The notes: generated by a model from the letters alone, not told the origin. A DNA stretch of 64,000 bases from Sphaerotilus uruguayifluvii (GCF_013294065.1 NZ_JABSNM010000007.1:124001-188000); one strand, 5' to 3'; positions 45,401 through 54,627 are shown, numbered from the stretch's first letter. Numbers and translations are program-made.

Positions 45401-47426
45401 CCATGCCGGTCAGCTGCGCCACGCTCAGCGCCGCGACGCAGGCCGTGCTCAGGCTGCCCAGGCTGAGGGCATTGAGCTGCGCCACCGTCAGCGCCTGCGT
45501 GTGTGCCACGTCCAGCCCGGCGATCGCCGTCGTGCCGAACTTCGCGGCGCTCGCGGACGGGATCTGCGCGAACACCGCCGCCGGCACCGCGTTCAGCCAC
45601 GCCGCCGACATCGCGCTCCACTTCGCCGCCGGAATCGCCGCCAGCTGCACCGCCGACAGCACCGCCACCGCCGCCACGTTCAATGCCTGCGGCGCGACCA
45701 GGCTCGCCATCTGCGTCACCGTCAGCGCCTGCACATGCGCCGCGTCCAGCCCGCCCGTCACCGTCGTGCTCGTGATCGCCGCGATGCTCGTCGCCGGAAT
45801 CTGCGCGAACAGCGCCGTCGGGATCGCGTTGAGCTGCGTCGCGCTGAACTTCGCCCAGGTCGCTGCGGCCATGCCGGTCAGCTGCGCCACGCTCAGCGCC
45901 GCCATCGACGCCGCGCTCAGGCTGCCCACCGCCATCGCGTCGAGCTGCGCCACCGTCAGCGCCTGCGTGTGCGCCACGTCCAGGCCGGCGATCGCCGTCG
46001 TGCCGAACTTGGCCGCGCTCGCGGACGGGACCTGAGAGAACGAGGCCGTCGGGATCGCGTTGAGCTGCGTCGCACTGAACTTCGGCCAGGTCGTCGCGGC
46101 CATGCCGGTCAGCTGCGCCACGCTCAGCGCCGCCATCGACGCCGCGCTCAGGCTGCCCACCGCCATCGCGTCGAGCTGCCCCACCGTCAGCGCCTGCGTG
46201 TGCGCCACGTCCAGCCCGGCGATCGCCGTCGTGCCGAACTTGGCCGCGCTCGTCGCCGGGACCTGAGAGAACGAGGCCGTCGGGATCGCGTTGAGCTGCG
46301 TCGCGCTGAACTTCGCCCAGGTCGCTGCGGCCATGCCGGTCAGCTGCGCCACGCTCAGCGCCGCCATCGACGCGGCGTTCAGGCTGCCCACCGCCATCGC
46401 GTCGAGCTGCACCACCGTCAGCGCCTGCGTGTGCGCCACGTCCAGCCCCGCGATCGCCGTCGTGCCGAACTTGGCCGCGCTCGTCGCCGGGACCTGAGAG
46501 AACGAGGCCGTCGGGATCGCGTTGAGCTGCGTCGCGCTGAACTTCGCCCAGGTCGCTGCGGCCATGCCGGTCAGCTGCGCCACGCTCAGCGCCGCCATCG
46601 ACGCGGCGCTCAGGCTGCCCACCGCCATCGCGTCAAGCTGCCCCACCGTCAGCGCCTGCGTGTGCGCCACGTCCAGCCCGGCGATCGCCGTCGTGCCGAA
46701 CTTGGTCGCGCTCGCGGACGGGATCGTCGCGAACACCGCCGCCGGCACCGCGTTCAGCCACGCCGCCGACATCGCGCTCCACTTCGCCGCCGGAATCGCC
46801 GCCAGCTGCGCCGCCGACAGCACCGCCACCGCCGCCACGTTCAATGCCTGCGGCGCGACCAGGCTCGCCATCTGCATCGGCGTCAGCGCCTGCACATGCG
46901 CCGCGTCCAGCCCGCCCGTCACCGTCGTGCTCGTGATCGCCGCGATGCTCGTCGCCGGAATCTGCGCGAACAGCGCCGTCGGAATCGCGTTGAGCTGCAT
47001 CGCGCTGAACTTCGCCCAGGTCGTCGCGGCCATGCCGGTCAGCTGCGCCACGCTCAGCGCCGCCATCGACGCCGCGCTCAGGCTGCCCACCGCCATCGCG
47101 TCAAGCTGCCCCACCGTCAGCGCCTGCGTATGTGCCACGTCCAGGCCGGCGATCGCCGTGCCGGCGAACTGGGCCACCGCGGTCGTCGGCACCGCCGCGA
47201 ACACGCTCGGGCTCAGCGCATTGAGCCAGGCCGCGTTCATGTAGACCCAGCTGACCGAGATCGACGGCACCTGCGCCGCGGTGAAGCCGCTCACCGCCGC
47301 CGGCAGCAGCCAGTCCGGATGCAGCATCTGCGCGACCTGTGCGGTCGTCATCGACGTGATCAGGCTGGCGCTCACGCTCTGGTAGTCGGTCTTGGTCCAG
47401 CTCGAGATCGTGCTCAGGGAAGGCAT
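42450..47426 (-). CDS. Very large repeat protein with C-terminal calpain-family cysteine protease domain; probable type I secretion substrate
   Basis: 1658 residues from the ATG at 47426 (GAGGAGCGGGTG upstream). Most of the protein is built from Ala/Leu/Thr-rich repeats of roughly 20-26 residues (units such as TTAIAGLDVAHTQALTVGQL). They are organised partly as a 77-residue super-repeat encoded by nearly identical 231-bp DNA units around 45830-46760. The C-terminal 280 residues are a peptidase C2-like domain with the full triad in order: C1393 (VGDCYFLAAM), H1552 (GSHMYAVLGYD) and N1570 (LRNPWGQ). No signal peptide and no RTX nonapeptides are seen. The last residues (DRTQITLASAG) could be a non-RTX secretion signal. 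The adjacent ABC/HlyD/TolC genes are the likely exporter. The target of the protease is unknown. Confidence 0.9.
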   Translation of the reverse strand: MPSLSTISSWTKTDYQSVSASLITSMTTAQVAQMLHPDWLLPAAVSGFTAAQVPSISVSWVYMNAAWLNALSPSVFAAVPTTAVAQFAGTAIAGLDVAHTQALTVGQLDAMAVGSLSAASMAALSVAQLTGMAATTWAKFSAMQLNAIPTALFAQIPATSIAAITSTTVTGGLDAAHVQALTPMQMASLVAPQALNVAAVAVLSAAQLAAIPAAKWSAMSAAWLNAVPAAVFATIPSASATKFGTTAIAGLDVAHTQALTVGQLDAMAVGSLSAASMAALSVAQLTGMAAATWAKFSATQLNAIPTASFSQVPATSAAKFGTTAIAGLDVAHTQALTVVQLDAMAVGSLNAASMAALSVAQLTGMAAATWAKFSATQLNAIPTASFSQVPATSAAKFGTTAIAGLDVAHTQALTVGQLDAMAVGSLSAASMAALSVAQLTGMAATTWPKFSATQLNAIPTASFSQVPSASAAKFGTTAIAGLDVAHTQALTVAQLDAMAVGSLSAASMAALSVAQLTGMAAATWAKFSATQLNAIPTALFAQIPATSIAAITSTTVTGGLDAAHVQALTVTQMASLVAPQALNVAAVAVLSAVQLAAIPAAKWSAMSAAWLNAVPAAVFAQIPSASAAKFGTTAIAGLDVAHTQALTVAQLNALSLGSLSTACVAALSVAQLTGMAAASWTKFGAAQLNAIPTASFAQIPAASIAAITSTTVIAGLDAAHVQALTPTQMASLVAPQALSVAAVAVLSAAQLAAIPAAKWSAMSAAWLNAVPAAVFAQIPAASVAKFGSSACAGLDVAHVQALTVAQMAALYYPEKLGLAAVAALTPAQVAAIGTSFYWMGADWINALTPAAFAAVTPAGIGQLASTTIAALDVAHVQALKGTQLDAMNLGALTSASVAALTQAQITAISAAKWGSLSAAWINATELGDWAAVSAAAVAKLSITTQEGLDAAHVAAMSPAQIAALQNADHLSAGAVAVLSAAQVAAITTSFYWMSPAWLNALTPAAFAAIAPAGIAQMKSTTIAGLDAAHVGAMGAAQVAVLDYWQRTALTGTQMGWFSASAIAGFSTAQLDDLSPAQLAGLGATQAAGLSAAQIASLDYAQVAALSASAVSALGATQLAALGTNIAALTPAALAALPAATFQKLSFMQIGALETDQIAALTQPQLAALSAAQVNYLTPGQLAALDGHVQWLSATAVTGLNNVNLISVYASLTATQKAGLTSAQQALVAKAGTATADLLKVLTTSGIRTQVEAVINAGDSLFSHESLLKVLQGVDTAIGTGQLAAAQMTELKALVTAVGQAVGTDSYLYEISSNVVNGNKSNALWTGGLNTSVALGNLAVGSSADQMARLIGKWFLGTDLPSYVGATYAARGGTLFSAAGPLASDVQQRGVGDCYFLAAMVDVADDYSALIESMFTDNGNGTWGIRFYGAGDDPLYVTVNTMLPTGWTGAVSATGGLWVSLLEKAYVEYEVQMNGEANAYASIEGGWSSGLQAIAGLSSRSYGCASYTVSAWTSTVKSAVLGAIGAGQEVMYATASGTSLTDANGRTDLVGSHMYAVLGYDSALDRLILRNPWGQEGSSSWNGVFELGFDQLYLSNCSLIVTTESAPTGAIDPKYAVNAGQLVQALATLDAGAAGGAGAGLGASPAVTDRTQITLASAG
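45830..46760. repeat. Tandem 231-bp coding repeats (77 codons)
   Basis: Blocks starting at the same phase near 45829, 46060, 46291 and 46522 are almost identical at the DNA level, exactly 231 bp apart, with scattered synonymous differences. More diverged copies of the same module occur on both sides. The near-identity points to recent expansion or gene conversion. Confidence 0.9.
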
Positions 47427-47604
47427 CACCCGCTCCTCGTTCCTGTCGTGACTCTTTTGAGTCGTTCAATGAATATTTTTCGCAGCAGTATCAGTTCAAG
47501 ACCATCCCGCAACTTTGTGAACGAGCAACAGTGCGCCGAAGACGCGCACCTGAAATGCGCAATTCATCACGAATCAGATCCGCGCTTTCGCGCATCCTCG
47601 CGCC

Positions 47605-48945
47605 ATGAACACCTCGCCCCTGATCGCCGGACATCCGCTCGAGCACTGGCTCGCCCGTCATCCCGTGCTGCGCACGCTGCAGGCTCGCGAGCCGGTCCTG
47701 TGGAGCAACCCGCGCCAGGCGCCGGCGGTGCAGGCGCTGGCCGATGTCGGCCTGGGGCCGCAGGACGTGGCCGCCGCCAGCGCTCGGTTCAGGCGCTTCG
47801 CGCCGCTGCTGGCCGAGCTGTTTCCGGCCACCACCGCGGCCGGCGGCCTGATCGAGTCGCCGCTGCGCGAGGTGCCGCGGCTGCAGGCGGCGATGGCGCG
47901 CCGGCTCGGACGCGAGGCCCTGCCCGGCCGGCTGTGGATGAAGCTCGACAGCCACCTGCCGGTGTCGGGCTCGATCAAGGCGCGCGGCGGCATCCACGAA
48001 GTGCTGCAGCATGCCGAGGCCCTGGCGCTGGCGGCCGGGCTGCTGCGGCTGGACGACGACTACCGCCGGCTGCTGGCACCCGACGCGCGCGCGCTGCTCG
48101 GCCGCCACCGGCTCGCGGTGGGCTCGACCGGCAACCTCGGGCTGTCGATCGGGCTGATGGGCGCGGCGCTGGGCCTGCAGGTCACGGTGCACATGTCGGC
48201 CGACGCGCGCCAGTGGAAGAAGGACCGGCTGCGCGCCGGCGGCGTCACCGTGGTCGAGCACCGCGCCGACTACGGCGCCGCGGTCGCCGAGGGCCGCCGC
48301 CAGGCCGAGGCCGATCCGCTGTGCCATTTCATCGACGACGAGAACTCGCGCCATCTCTTCCTGGGCTACGCGGTCGCGGCCGAGCGGCTGCTGCCGCAGC
48401 TGGCCGCCGCCGGCATCGCGGTGGACGCCGAGCATCCGCTGCATGTGCACCTGCCCTGCGGCGTCGGCGGCGGGCCCGGCGGCGTGGCCTTCGGGCTGAA
48501 GCTGCTGCTGGGCGACGCGGTGCACTGCTGGTTCGCCGAGCCGGTGGCCGCGCCGTGCATGCTGCTGGGACTCATCACCGACCAGCACGAGATGGTCTCG
48601 GTTCACGACATCGGCCTGGACAACCGCACCGCCGCCGACGGCCTGGCGGTGGCGCGCGCCTCCGGCTTCGTCGGCCGCGCCCTGCGCAGGCTGATCGCGG
48701 GCGGCTTCACCGTGCCCGACGACGAGCTGTTCGCGCTGCTGGCCCTGGCCGAGCGCGAGGAGGGCCTGCGGCTGGAGCCCTCCGCGCTGGCCGGCGTGCC
48801 CGGCATCGCCCGGCTGGCCGCGCTGCCCTCGCCCGACCTGGCCGCCAGCGCCACCCACATCGCCTGGATCACCGGCGGCAGCATGGTGCCGGACGAGGAG
48901 ATGCAGGCGTATCTGGCGCGCGGGCGCGCCCTGCTGCCGGGCTGA
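47605..48945 (+). CDS. dsdA: D-serine ammonia-lyase (D-serine dehydratase)
   Basis: 446 residues. The PLP lysine is K125 in [33 protein letters not shown] is the phosphate/cofactor loop, and [15 protein letters not shown] the Gly-rich PLP phosphate-binding segment. It converts D-serine to pyruvate and ammonia, for detoxification or use as a nutrient. No dsdC-type regulator or permease gene is adjacent. It is divergent from the calpain-domain gene; the 178 bp between hold both promoters and a short GACTC/GAGTC dyad near 47450. Confidence 0.95.
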   Translation: MNTSPLIAGHPLEHWLARHPVLRTLQAREPVLWSNPRQAPAVQALADVGLGPQDVAAASARFRRFAPLLAELFPATTAAGGLIESPLREVPRLQAAMARRLGREALPGRLWMKLDSHLPVSGSIKARGGIHEVLQHAEALALAAGLLRLDDDYRRLLAPDARALLGRHRLAVGSTGNLGLSIGLMGAALGLQVTVHMSADARQWKKDRLRAGGVTVVEHRADYGAAVAEGRRQAEADPLCHFIDDENSRHLFLGYAVAAERLLPQLAAAGIAVDAEHPLHVHLPCGVGGGPGGVAFGLKLLLGDAVHCWFAEPVAAPCMLLGLITDQHEMVSVHDIGLDNRTAADGLAVARASGFVGRALRRLIAGGFTVPDDELFALLALAEREEGLRLEPSALAGVPGIARLAALPSPDLAASATHIAWITGGSMVPDEEMQAYLARGRALLPG

Positions 48946-49043
48946 CACGGCCCGGGCCGCAACCCCGCGAGCACGGGGGGCGCGCTCCGTTTTCCCGTGA
49001 GGACAATTCGCGATTGCTCCAGACAATCACGAGGGAGATCTTC

Positions 49044-49376
49044 ATGAGGAAAACGATCCAGCTCCTGGCGGGCCTGTGCCTGCTGCTGCCAGCGCTGGTG
49101 CTGGCGAAGGACAGCGGCCACGGCACCCAGTCGGTGGCACGCATCAAGCAGACGATGATCGCCGAGTCCCGGGCGGACTATCCCGGACGCTGCCCCTGTC
49201 CGTACGACACCATGCGCAACGGCGCCTCCTGCGGCGGGCGCAGCGCCTACAGCCGTCCGGGCGGCAGCTCGCCGCTGTGCTACGAGCGCGACATCGATGC
49301 GGCGATGGTGCAGGCGTGGGCGGCACAGCGTCGGGCCACCACGATGCCTGAAACACCAGAAGCGCCGGCACAGTAA
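49044..49376 (+). CDS. Small secreted Cys-containing protein, unknown function
   Basis: 110 residues from the ATG at 49044, behind GAGGGAG. A signal peptide (IQLLAGLCLLLPALVLA) is followed by a compact domain with CPCPYD, CGGRSAYSRPGG and SPLCYERDI, four Cys in all that could form two disulfides. The CPCPYD...RSAYSRPGG pattern is one I have seen in small exported proteins of Proteobacteria, but I cannot attach a function. It is followed by a GC-rich hairpin shared with the convergent mbtH-like gene. Confidence 0.8.
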   Translation: MRKTIQLLAGLCLLLPALVLAKDSGHGTQSVARIKQTMIAESRADYPGRCPCPYDTMRNGASCGGRSAYSRPGGSSPLCYERDIDAAMVQAWAAQRRATTMPETPEAPAQ

Positions 49377-49389
49377 GCCCTCCAAGGCC

Positions 49390-49425
49390 GAAAGGGCCCG
49401 CCCCCTCGCGGAAGCGGACCCTTTC
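49390..49425. terminator. Bidirectional hairpin between the secreted protein gene and the mbtH-like gene
   Basis: GAAAGGG/CCCTTTC and CCGC/GCGG form a stem interrupted by one mismatch, loop about 12 nt. T-runs are short, so efficiency is uncertain. Confidence 0.6.
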
Positions 49426-49456
49426 CAGGCAATGCGGCGGCAGACCGGCCGCGGCT

Positions 49457-49687
49457 TCAGTCGGACACGTCGCTCATCGCCTCCATCCGCTTGCGCAGAC
49501 TCAGCGGTCGCATGTCGGTCCACACTTGCCTGATGTGCTCGAGGCATTCGGCTTTCAGGCCCTGCATGCCTTCGTCGCGCCAGCCCGGCGCATTCAGGCG
49601 GTCAGCCGGCCAGATCGAATACTGCTCCTCGTGGTTGACCACCACCTTGTAAAGGGTCAGGTCCTCGCGGTCTTCGTCGTAACTCAT
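49457..49687 (-). CDS. MbtH-like protein, orphan
   Basis: 76 residues from [16 protein letters not shown], behind [23 protein letters not shown] and [15 protein letters not shown] are the MbtH signature, including the conserved Trp residues. MbtH proteins bind and activate the adenylation domains of non-ribosomal peptide synthetases. No NRPS gene is present within this window, so its partner must be elsewhere or the protein has another role. Confidence 0.93.
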   Translation of the reverse strand: MSYDEDREDLTLYKVVVNHEEQYSIWPADRLNAPGWRDEGMQGLKAECLEHIRQVWTDMRPLSLRKRMEAMSDVSD

Positions 49688-49841
49688 TCGGCGTCTCCTC
49701 TGACAGATGGGACAAGGAGAGGCCATCGTAGAAGAAGCCGGATGATTTTTTCACATGCGGAGACACGAATGTGACAGGGCGCACGTAACATCCAGCAGGC
49801 ACCGTACAGGCACCCGCGCGAATTTCGGATCCCACAAAGGC

Positions 49842-49876
49842 CAACGGGTTGGACCCTTGTGAGGTCCAACCCGTTG
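49842..49876 (-). terminator. Terminator downstream of tRNA-Pro
   Basis: CAACGGGTTGGACC / GGTCCAACCCGTTG form a perfect 14-bp stem around a 7-nt loop, followed on the minus strand by GCCTTTGTG. Confidence 0.75.
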
Positions 49877-49883
49877 AGTTCAT

Positions 49884-49961
<78 letters not shown>

Positions 49962-49975
49962 CTGCTGAGAAAGAA

Positions 49976-50005
49976 ATTATATGACGCTTTTCGCGGCTGC
50001 GTCCA
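49976..50005 (-). promoter_or_regulatory. Promoter of tRNA-Pro
   Basis: On the minus strand a perfect -10 TATAAT (49981-49976) and -35-like TGGACG (50005-50000) are separated by 18 nt; the tRNA begins 16 nt downstream of the -10. Confidence 0.75.
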
Positions 50006-50065
50006 GCGTTTTTGGCTCTTTTTTGTCACCGCCGCCCGGCTGCGGCGTCAGTCCTGGCACGCGGA

Positions 50066-50527
50066 TCAGTCGAGCTGCAGCAGCGCGCGGATCGCCAGCA
50101 GCTCGTCGCGCAGGCTCGCACCCGGGAGCGGCAGGTCCACGGGCGCGACGGCGGGCGCTGGCGCAGCGACCACCACCGCCTCGGCGGGCGCCGGGGACAG
50201 GGCCGGCGCGTCGTCGTCGGGCAGCAGCTCGTCCAGGTCGGCCTCGTCCTCGAGCGCCCGCACGCCGCCGGGCCCCAGTTCGGCCAGCCGGTTGCGCGCG
50301 CCGCTGATGGTGAAGCCCTGCTCATAGAGCAGCTCGCGGATCCGGCGGATCAGCAGCACCTCGTGGCGCTGGTAGTAGCGCCGGTTGCCGCGGCGCTTGA
50401 CCGGCCGGAGCTGCGCGAACTCCTGCTCCCAGTAGCGCAGCACATGCGGCTTCACGCCGCAGAGCTCGCTGACCTCGCCGATCGTGAAGTAGCGCTTCGG
50501 CGGGATGGCGGGCAGGACGTTTTCCAT
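50066..50527 (-). CDS. MerR family transcriptional regulator
   Basis: 153 residues. The N-terminal winged helix is [20 protein letters not shown] with [20 protein letters not shown] following, the MerR DNA-binding pattern of the IHF-linked subgroup. The rest is an Ala/Pro/Asp-rich tail with no metal-binding Cys cluster, so it is not a classical metal sensor. This gene is commonly found downstream of ihfA in Beta- and Gammaproteobacteria; its target is unknown. Confidence 0.92.
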   Translation of the reverse strand: MENVLPAIPPKRYFTIGEVSELCGVKPHVLRYWEQEFAQLRPVKRRGNRRYYQRHEVLLIRRIRELLYEQGFTISGARNRLAELGPGGVRALEDEADLDELLPDDDAPALSPAPAEAVVVAAPAPAVAPVDLPLPGASLRDELLAIRALLQLD

Positions 50528-50562
50528 TCCAGATCAAGGCCTTCGGACAGGGTCCTCAGACT

Positions 50563-50925
50563 TTACTCCGAGTCGCCCGGCCCGGGAACCTCGCCCTGGA
50601 CGACCGCCTTGAGCTTGTGGCTGGCATGGAAGGTCACGACGTTGCGCGCCTCGATCGGGATCGGCTCGCCGGTGCGCGGGTTGCGGCCCGGGCGCGGCGC
50701 CTTGCGCCGGACCTGGAAGTTGCCGAAGCCGGAGAGCTTGACCTCCTCGCCGCGCTCGAGCGAGGCGTGGATGAACTCGAAGAAGGCCTCGACCATGTCC
50801 TTGGACTCGCGCTTGTTCAGGCCGAGCCGCTCGAAGAGCATCTCGGCCAGCTCGGCCTTGGTCAGCGTCGGGGTCTCGATCGAGACGACGCGGGCGGGGA
50901 CGGGATCGTGGTCATCGATGGGCAT
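50563..50925 (-). CDS. ihfA: Integration host factor subunit alpha
   Basis: 120 residues. [20 protein letters not shown] and [20 protein letters not shown] form the dimerisation body, and [20 protein letters not shown] is the beta arm with the Pro that intercalates into DNA. An N-terminal extension of about 20 residues precedes the usual start. IHF bends DNA and is also a known helper of CRISPR adaptation in some type I systems. It sits at its usual place after pheT. Confidence 0.97.
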   Translation of the reverse strand: MPIDDHDPVPARVVSIETPTLTKAELAEMLFERLGLNKRESKDMVEAFFEFIHASLERGEEVKLSGFGNFQVRRKAPRPGRNPRTGEPIPIEARNVVTFHASHKLKAVVQGEVPGPGDSE

Positions 50926-50985
50926 GCGGTCTCCTCGAGTATCACTGCATCGTCGTCGTCATCGGAATCGGCGTCGGCCGCTCCT

Positions 50986-53448
50986 TCATTCGCCACGCAG
51001 GCGCGCGCCCACGGCCTGGCGGGCGGCATCGATCGCGGCCTTGACCGCCGCATCGCTGCGCTCGTCGGTCAGCGGGGCCTCGTCGTCGAGCAGCTCCAGG
51101 CGGATCGCCAGGCTGCGCTCGCCGCTCTGGAAGCCCGCGGCGCCCGGCGCCGGCCGGTAGACATCGAACAGCCGCGCCGAGCGCAGCAGCCCGCCGGTGT
51201 CGGCCGCCAGCAGGCTGCCGATCACCGCATCATGGCCGGCCGCCTCGCCGACGATCAGCGCGATGTCGCGGTTGACCGCCTGCTGACGCGCCACCGGCTG
51301 GTAGGCCGGCACCGGACGGGCCAGCAGCGCCGGCACGTCGAGCTCGAACAGCACCGGCGCGCCCTGCCCGGCCGGCAGCTCGTAGCCCTGCTTCCATCGC
51401 GGATGCAGCTCGCCGACGAAGCCGACCGTGCGGCCGCCCAGCTCGACGCGGGCGCAGCGGCCCGGGTGCATCGCCGGATGCTCGGCGGCGACGAAGGTCG
51501 CCACCCGCGGCGCCAGCAGCGCCTCGACATCGGCCTTGACGTCGAAGAAGTCGACCGCGCGCTCCCTGGCGCCCCACTGCAGCGGCTCGACCGGGCCCCA
51601 GGCGAGACCGGCGAGCTTCAGCGGCTGGTCGATGCCGACCACCGTCTGCTCGCTGGTCTGCACCGAGGCATCGCGGCGGAACACCCGGCCCAGCTCGAAC
51701 ACCCGCACGCGGGTGGCGCGGCGCGCCAGGTTGTGGCGCAGCACCTGCACCAGCGAGCCCAGCAGGCTCGAGCGCATCACCGACAGCGGCGCGGCGATCG
51801 GGTTGAGCAGGCGGATCGGCTCGAGGTTGCCGGCCAGCTCCGCCTCCCAGCGCTCCTCGACGAAGGAGAAGTTGATCGTCTCCTGGTAGTCGAGCGCGGC
51901 CGCGGCGCGGCGCAGCGCATGGCTGCCGCGCTGCGCCTCCGGGCGCACCCGGGCGCTGACAGGGGCCAGCGGCGCGCTCAGCGGCAGCTTGTCGAAGCCG
52001 ATGACGCGGATCACTTCCTCGATCAGGTCTTCCTCGATCTCGAGGTCGAAGCGCCAGCTCGGCGGGGTGACGGTCAGCACGCCCTCGGCCTCGGTGAAGT
52101 CCAGGCCCAGGCGGCGGAAGACCTCGGCGCACTGGGCCTGCGTCACCGGCATGCCGATGACCTTGGCCGCGCGCGCCACCCGCAGCGCCACCGGCGAGCG
52201 CGCCGGCAGGTTCGGCTGCACGTCGGTCACCGGGCCGCAGGCGGTGGCCTCGCCGCCGCAGATCTCGAGGATCAGCTGCGTGATGCGCTCGATGCGCGCC
52301 ACCGTCTGCGCCGGGTCGACGCCGCGCTCGTAGCGGTGGCCGGCGTCGGTGCTGAAGTTGTAGCGACGGCCCCGGCCGGCGACCGCGTCCGGCCACCAGA
52401 AGGCGGCCTCGACGTAGACGTTCTTCGTGTCGTCGCCCACGGCCGTGGCGTCGCCGCCCATGATGCCGGCGAGCGACTCGACCACCTGGCGGCCGTCGGC
52501 ATGCTCGTCGGCGATCACGCCGACCTGGCCGTCGACCGTGATGGTGTTGCCGTTGAGCAGCTTGAGGCTTTCACCCTCGCGGCCCCAGCGCACCACCAGG
52601 CTGCCGTGGATCTTGTCGAGGTCGAAGATGTGGCTGGGCTGGCCGGTCTCGAACATGACGTAGTTCGAGATGTCGACCAGCGCGCTGACCGGGCGCTGGC
52701 CGCAGCGCGCCAGCCGGTCGACCATCCACTGCGGGGTCTTGGCGGTGGTGTCGATGCCGCGCACGATGCGGCCGGAGAAGCGGCCGCACAGGTCGGTCGC
52801 CTCGACGCGCACCGCCACCGTGTCGTCCAGCGTCGGCGCGACCGGCGCGGCCGTCAGGGCCTTGAGCGGCGCGCCGGTCAGGGCAGACACTTCGCGCGCG
52901 ATGCCGTACACGCTCAGGCCGTGGCCGAGGTTCGGCGTGAGCTTGAGCGTGAACAGCGTGTCGTCGAGGTTCAGGTAGGTGCGGATGTCCGTGCCCACCG
53001 GCGCGTCGGCCGGCAGCTCGAGCAGGCCGCCGTGGTCGTCGGCGATCTTCAGTTCGCGCGCCGAGCACAGCATGCCGAAGCTCTCGACGCCGCGCAGCTT
53101 GCCCTTGCCGATCTTGAAGGGCTTGCCGTCCTCGCCGGGCGGCAGCTCCGCGCCGATCGTGGCCAGCGGGATCTTGATGCCGGCGCGGGCGTTCGGGGCG
53201 CCGCAGACGATCTGCAGCGGGCCGTCCTTGCTGAACGGGCCGGCCGCGACGGTGCACACGCGCAGCTTGTCGGCGTTGGGGTGCTGGTCGGCGGTCAGGA
53301 TCTCGGCGACGACGATGCCGGTGAAGGGCGGCGCGACCGGCTGGAGCTCCTCGACTTCCATGCCGGACATCGTCAGCAGGTCGGCAAGCTCTTGCGTCGT
53401 CAGCTCAGGGTTGCAGTACTCGCGCAACCACGATTCGGGAAATTGCAT
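50986..53448 (-). CDS. pheT: Phenylalanyl-tRNA synthetase beta subunit
   Basis: 820 residues. It begins MQFPESWLREYCNPELTTQE. The tRNA-binding EMAP-like domain is near residues 40-150 (DQHPNADKLRVC), followed by B3/B4 editing and B5 domains, the catalytic-like core, and a C-terminal ferredoxin-like anticodon-binding domain (VNRDIALIV). It forms the alpha2-beta2 enzyme with PheS and edits mischarged Tyr-tRNA(Phe). It lies 46 bp after pheS. Confidence 0.98.
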   Translation of the reverse strand: MQFPESWLREYCNPELTTQELADLLTMSGMEVEELQPVAPPFTGIVVAEILTADQHPNADKLRVCTVAAGPFSKDGPLQIVCGAPNARAGIKIPLATIGAELPPGEDGKPFKIGKGKLRGVESFGMLCSARELKIADDHGGLLELPADAPVGTDIRTYLNLDDTLFTLKLTPNLGHGLSVYGIAREVSALTGAPLKALTAAPVAPTLDDTVAVRVEATDLCGRFSGRIVRGIDTTAKTPQWMVDRLARCGQRPVSALVDISNYVMFETGQPSHIFDLDKIHGSLVVRWGREGESLKLLNGNTITVDGQVGVIADEHADGRQVVESLAGIMGGDATAVGDDTKNVYVEAAFWWPDAVAGRGRRYNFSTDAGHRYERGVDPAQTVARIERITQLILEICGGEATACGPVTDVQPNLPARSPVALRVARAAKVIGMPVTQAQCAEVFRRLGLDFTEAEGVLTVTPPSWRFDLEIEEDLIEEVIRVIGFDKLPLSAPLAPVSARVRPEAQRGSHALRRAAAALDYQETINFSFVEERWEAELAGNLEPIRLLNPIAAPLSVMRSSLLGSLVQVLRHNLARRATRVRVFELGRVFRRDASVQTSEQTVVGIDQPLKLAGLAWGPVEPLQWGARERAVDFFDVKADVEALLAPRVATFVAAEHPAMHPGRCARVELGGRTVGFVGELHPRWKQGYELPAGQGAPVLFELDVPALLARPVPAYQPVARQQAVNRDIALIVGEAAGHDAVIGSLLAADTGGLLRSARLFDVYRPAPGAAGFQSGERSLAIRLELLDDEAPLTDERSDAAVKAAIDAARQAVGARLRGE

Positions 53449-53494
53449 CTTCTGGTCCTTGGAATCCGGGGCGTGGCGGGCTGGGGCCGGGAAA

Positions 53495-54538
53495 TCAGCG
53501 GAACTGGCCGAGGAAGCGCAGATCGCCCTCGAAGAACAGGCGCAGGTCGGCCACGCCGTAGCGCAGCATCGTCAGCCGGTCCGGGCCCATGCCGAAGGCG
53601 AAGCCGATGTGGCGCTCCGGATCCAGGCCGAAGTTGCGCACCACGTTCGGGTGCACCTGGCCGGAGCCGGCCACCTCGAGCCAGCGGCCCTTCAGCGGCC
53701 CCGACGAGAAGGCGATGTCGACCTCGGCCGACGGCTCGGTGAAGGGGAAGAAGCTCGGACGGAAGCGCAGCTGCAGGTCGTCGGTCTCGAAGAAGGTGCG
53801 GAAGAAGTCGGTGAAGACCGCCTTCAGGTCCTTGAACGAGACGTTCTCGCCGATCCACAGGCCTTCGCACTGGTGGAACATCGGCGAGTGGGTCGCGTCG
53901 CTGTCGACGCGGTAGGTGCGGCCCGGCGCGATGACGCGGATCTCGGGCAGCGGATCCTTGCCGGCATGGGTGGCGGCATGCTGGCGCGCATAGCGCACCT
54001 GCATCGGCGAGGTGTGCGGACGCAGGCACAGCGGGCGGCCGGCCTCGTCCTTCATGTCGACGTAGAAGGTGTCCTGCATCGAACGCGCCGGATGGTTCTC
54101 CGGGTTGTTCAGCGCGGTGAAGCTGTACCAGTCGGTCTCGATCTCGGGGCCGTCGGCGACGTCGAAGCCCATCGAGCCGAAGATCTGCTCGATGCGCTCC
54201 ATCGTGCGCGACACCGGATGCAGGCCCCCGACGGAGCGGCCGCGACCGGGCAGCGTGACATCGAGCGCCTCGGCCTTGAGCTGCGCCTGCAGCTCGGCCT
54301 CGGCCAGCGCCTGGCGGCGGGCCGTCAGCGCGGCTTCGATGCGCTGCTTGGTCTCGTTGATCGCGGCGCCGCGGGTCTTCTTCTCTTCGGGCGACAGTTT
54401 CGCCATGCCCTTGAGCAGCTCGGTCACCTGACCGGTCTTGCCGGTGTAGCGCGCCTTGGCGTCTTCGAGCTGGGCGGGCGTGGCGGCCGCCGCGAAGTCG
54501 GCCTGCGCGGCCTGCACGAGTTGGTCGAGATCGTTCAT
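53495..54538 (-). CDS. pheS: Phenylalanyl-tRNA synthetase alpha subunit
   Basis: 347 residues from [15 protein letters not shown]. The frame is open further upstream but runs through the terminator after rplT and has no family similarity there. An N-terminal coiled coil binds tRNA. The class II catalytic core includes [20 protein letters not shown] and the C-terminal [20 protein letters not shown]. It charges tRNA-Phe. It follows rplT by 134 bp. Confidence 0.97.
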   Translation of the reverse strand: MNDLDQLVQAAQADFAAAATPAQLEDAKARYTGKTGQVTELLKGMAKLSPEEKKTRGAAINETKQRIEAALTARRQALAEAELQAQLKAEALDVTLPGRGRSVGGLHPVSRTMERIEQIFGSMGFDVADGPEIETDWYSFTALNNPENHPARSMQDTFYVDMKDEAGRPLCLRPHTSPMQVRYARQHAATHAGKDPLPEIRVIAPGRTYRVDSDATHSPMFHQCEGLWIGENVSFKDLKAVFTDFFRTFFETDDLQLRFRPSFFPFTEPSAEVDIAFSSGPLKGRWLEVAGSGQVHPNVVRNFGLDPERHIGFAFGMGPDRLTMLRYGVADLRLFFEGDLRFLGQFR

Positions 54539-54594
54539 CGGGGGACGGGATGTGCGTGCCGTCGCCTTTCCGCACACGCGGGCAGCGACGGCCA

Positions 54595-54627
54595 AGAAAA
54601 AAGGCCGAACGCAGTGTCGGCCTTTTT
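54595..54627 (-). terminator. Terminator or attenuator between rplT and pheS
   Basis: AAGGCCGA / TCGGCCTT form an 8-bp stem with an 8-nt loop, and TTTTTT follows on the minus strand (TTTTT also on the plus strand). I looked for a Phe-rich leader peptide ahead of it and found none. Confidence 0.85.

Noticed and set aside
42378-49376. A 2332-codon open frame on the plus strand opposite the calpain-domain gene
   Set aside because: It is the antisense of a repetitive high-GC gene and is Arg/His/Gln-rich without domains. Only its last 110 codons, starting at 49044, form a credible gene.
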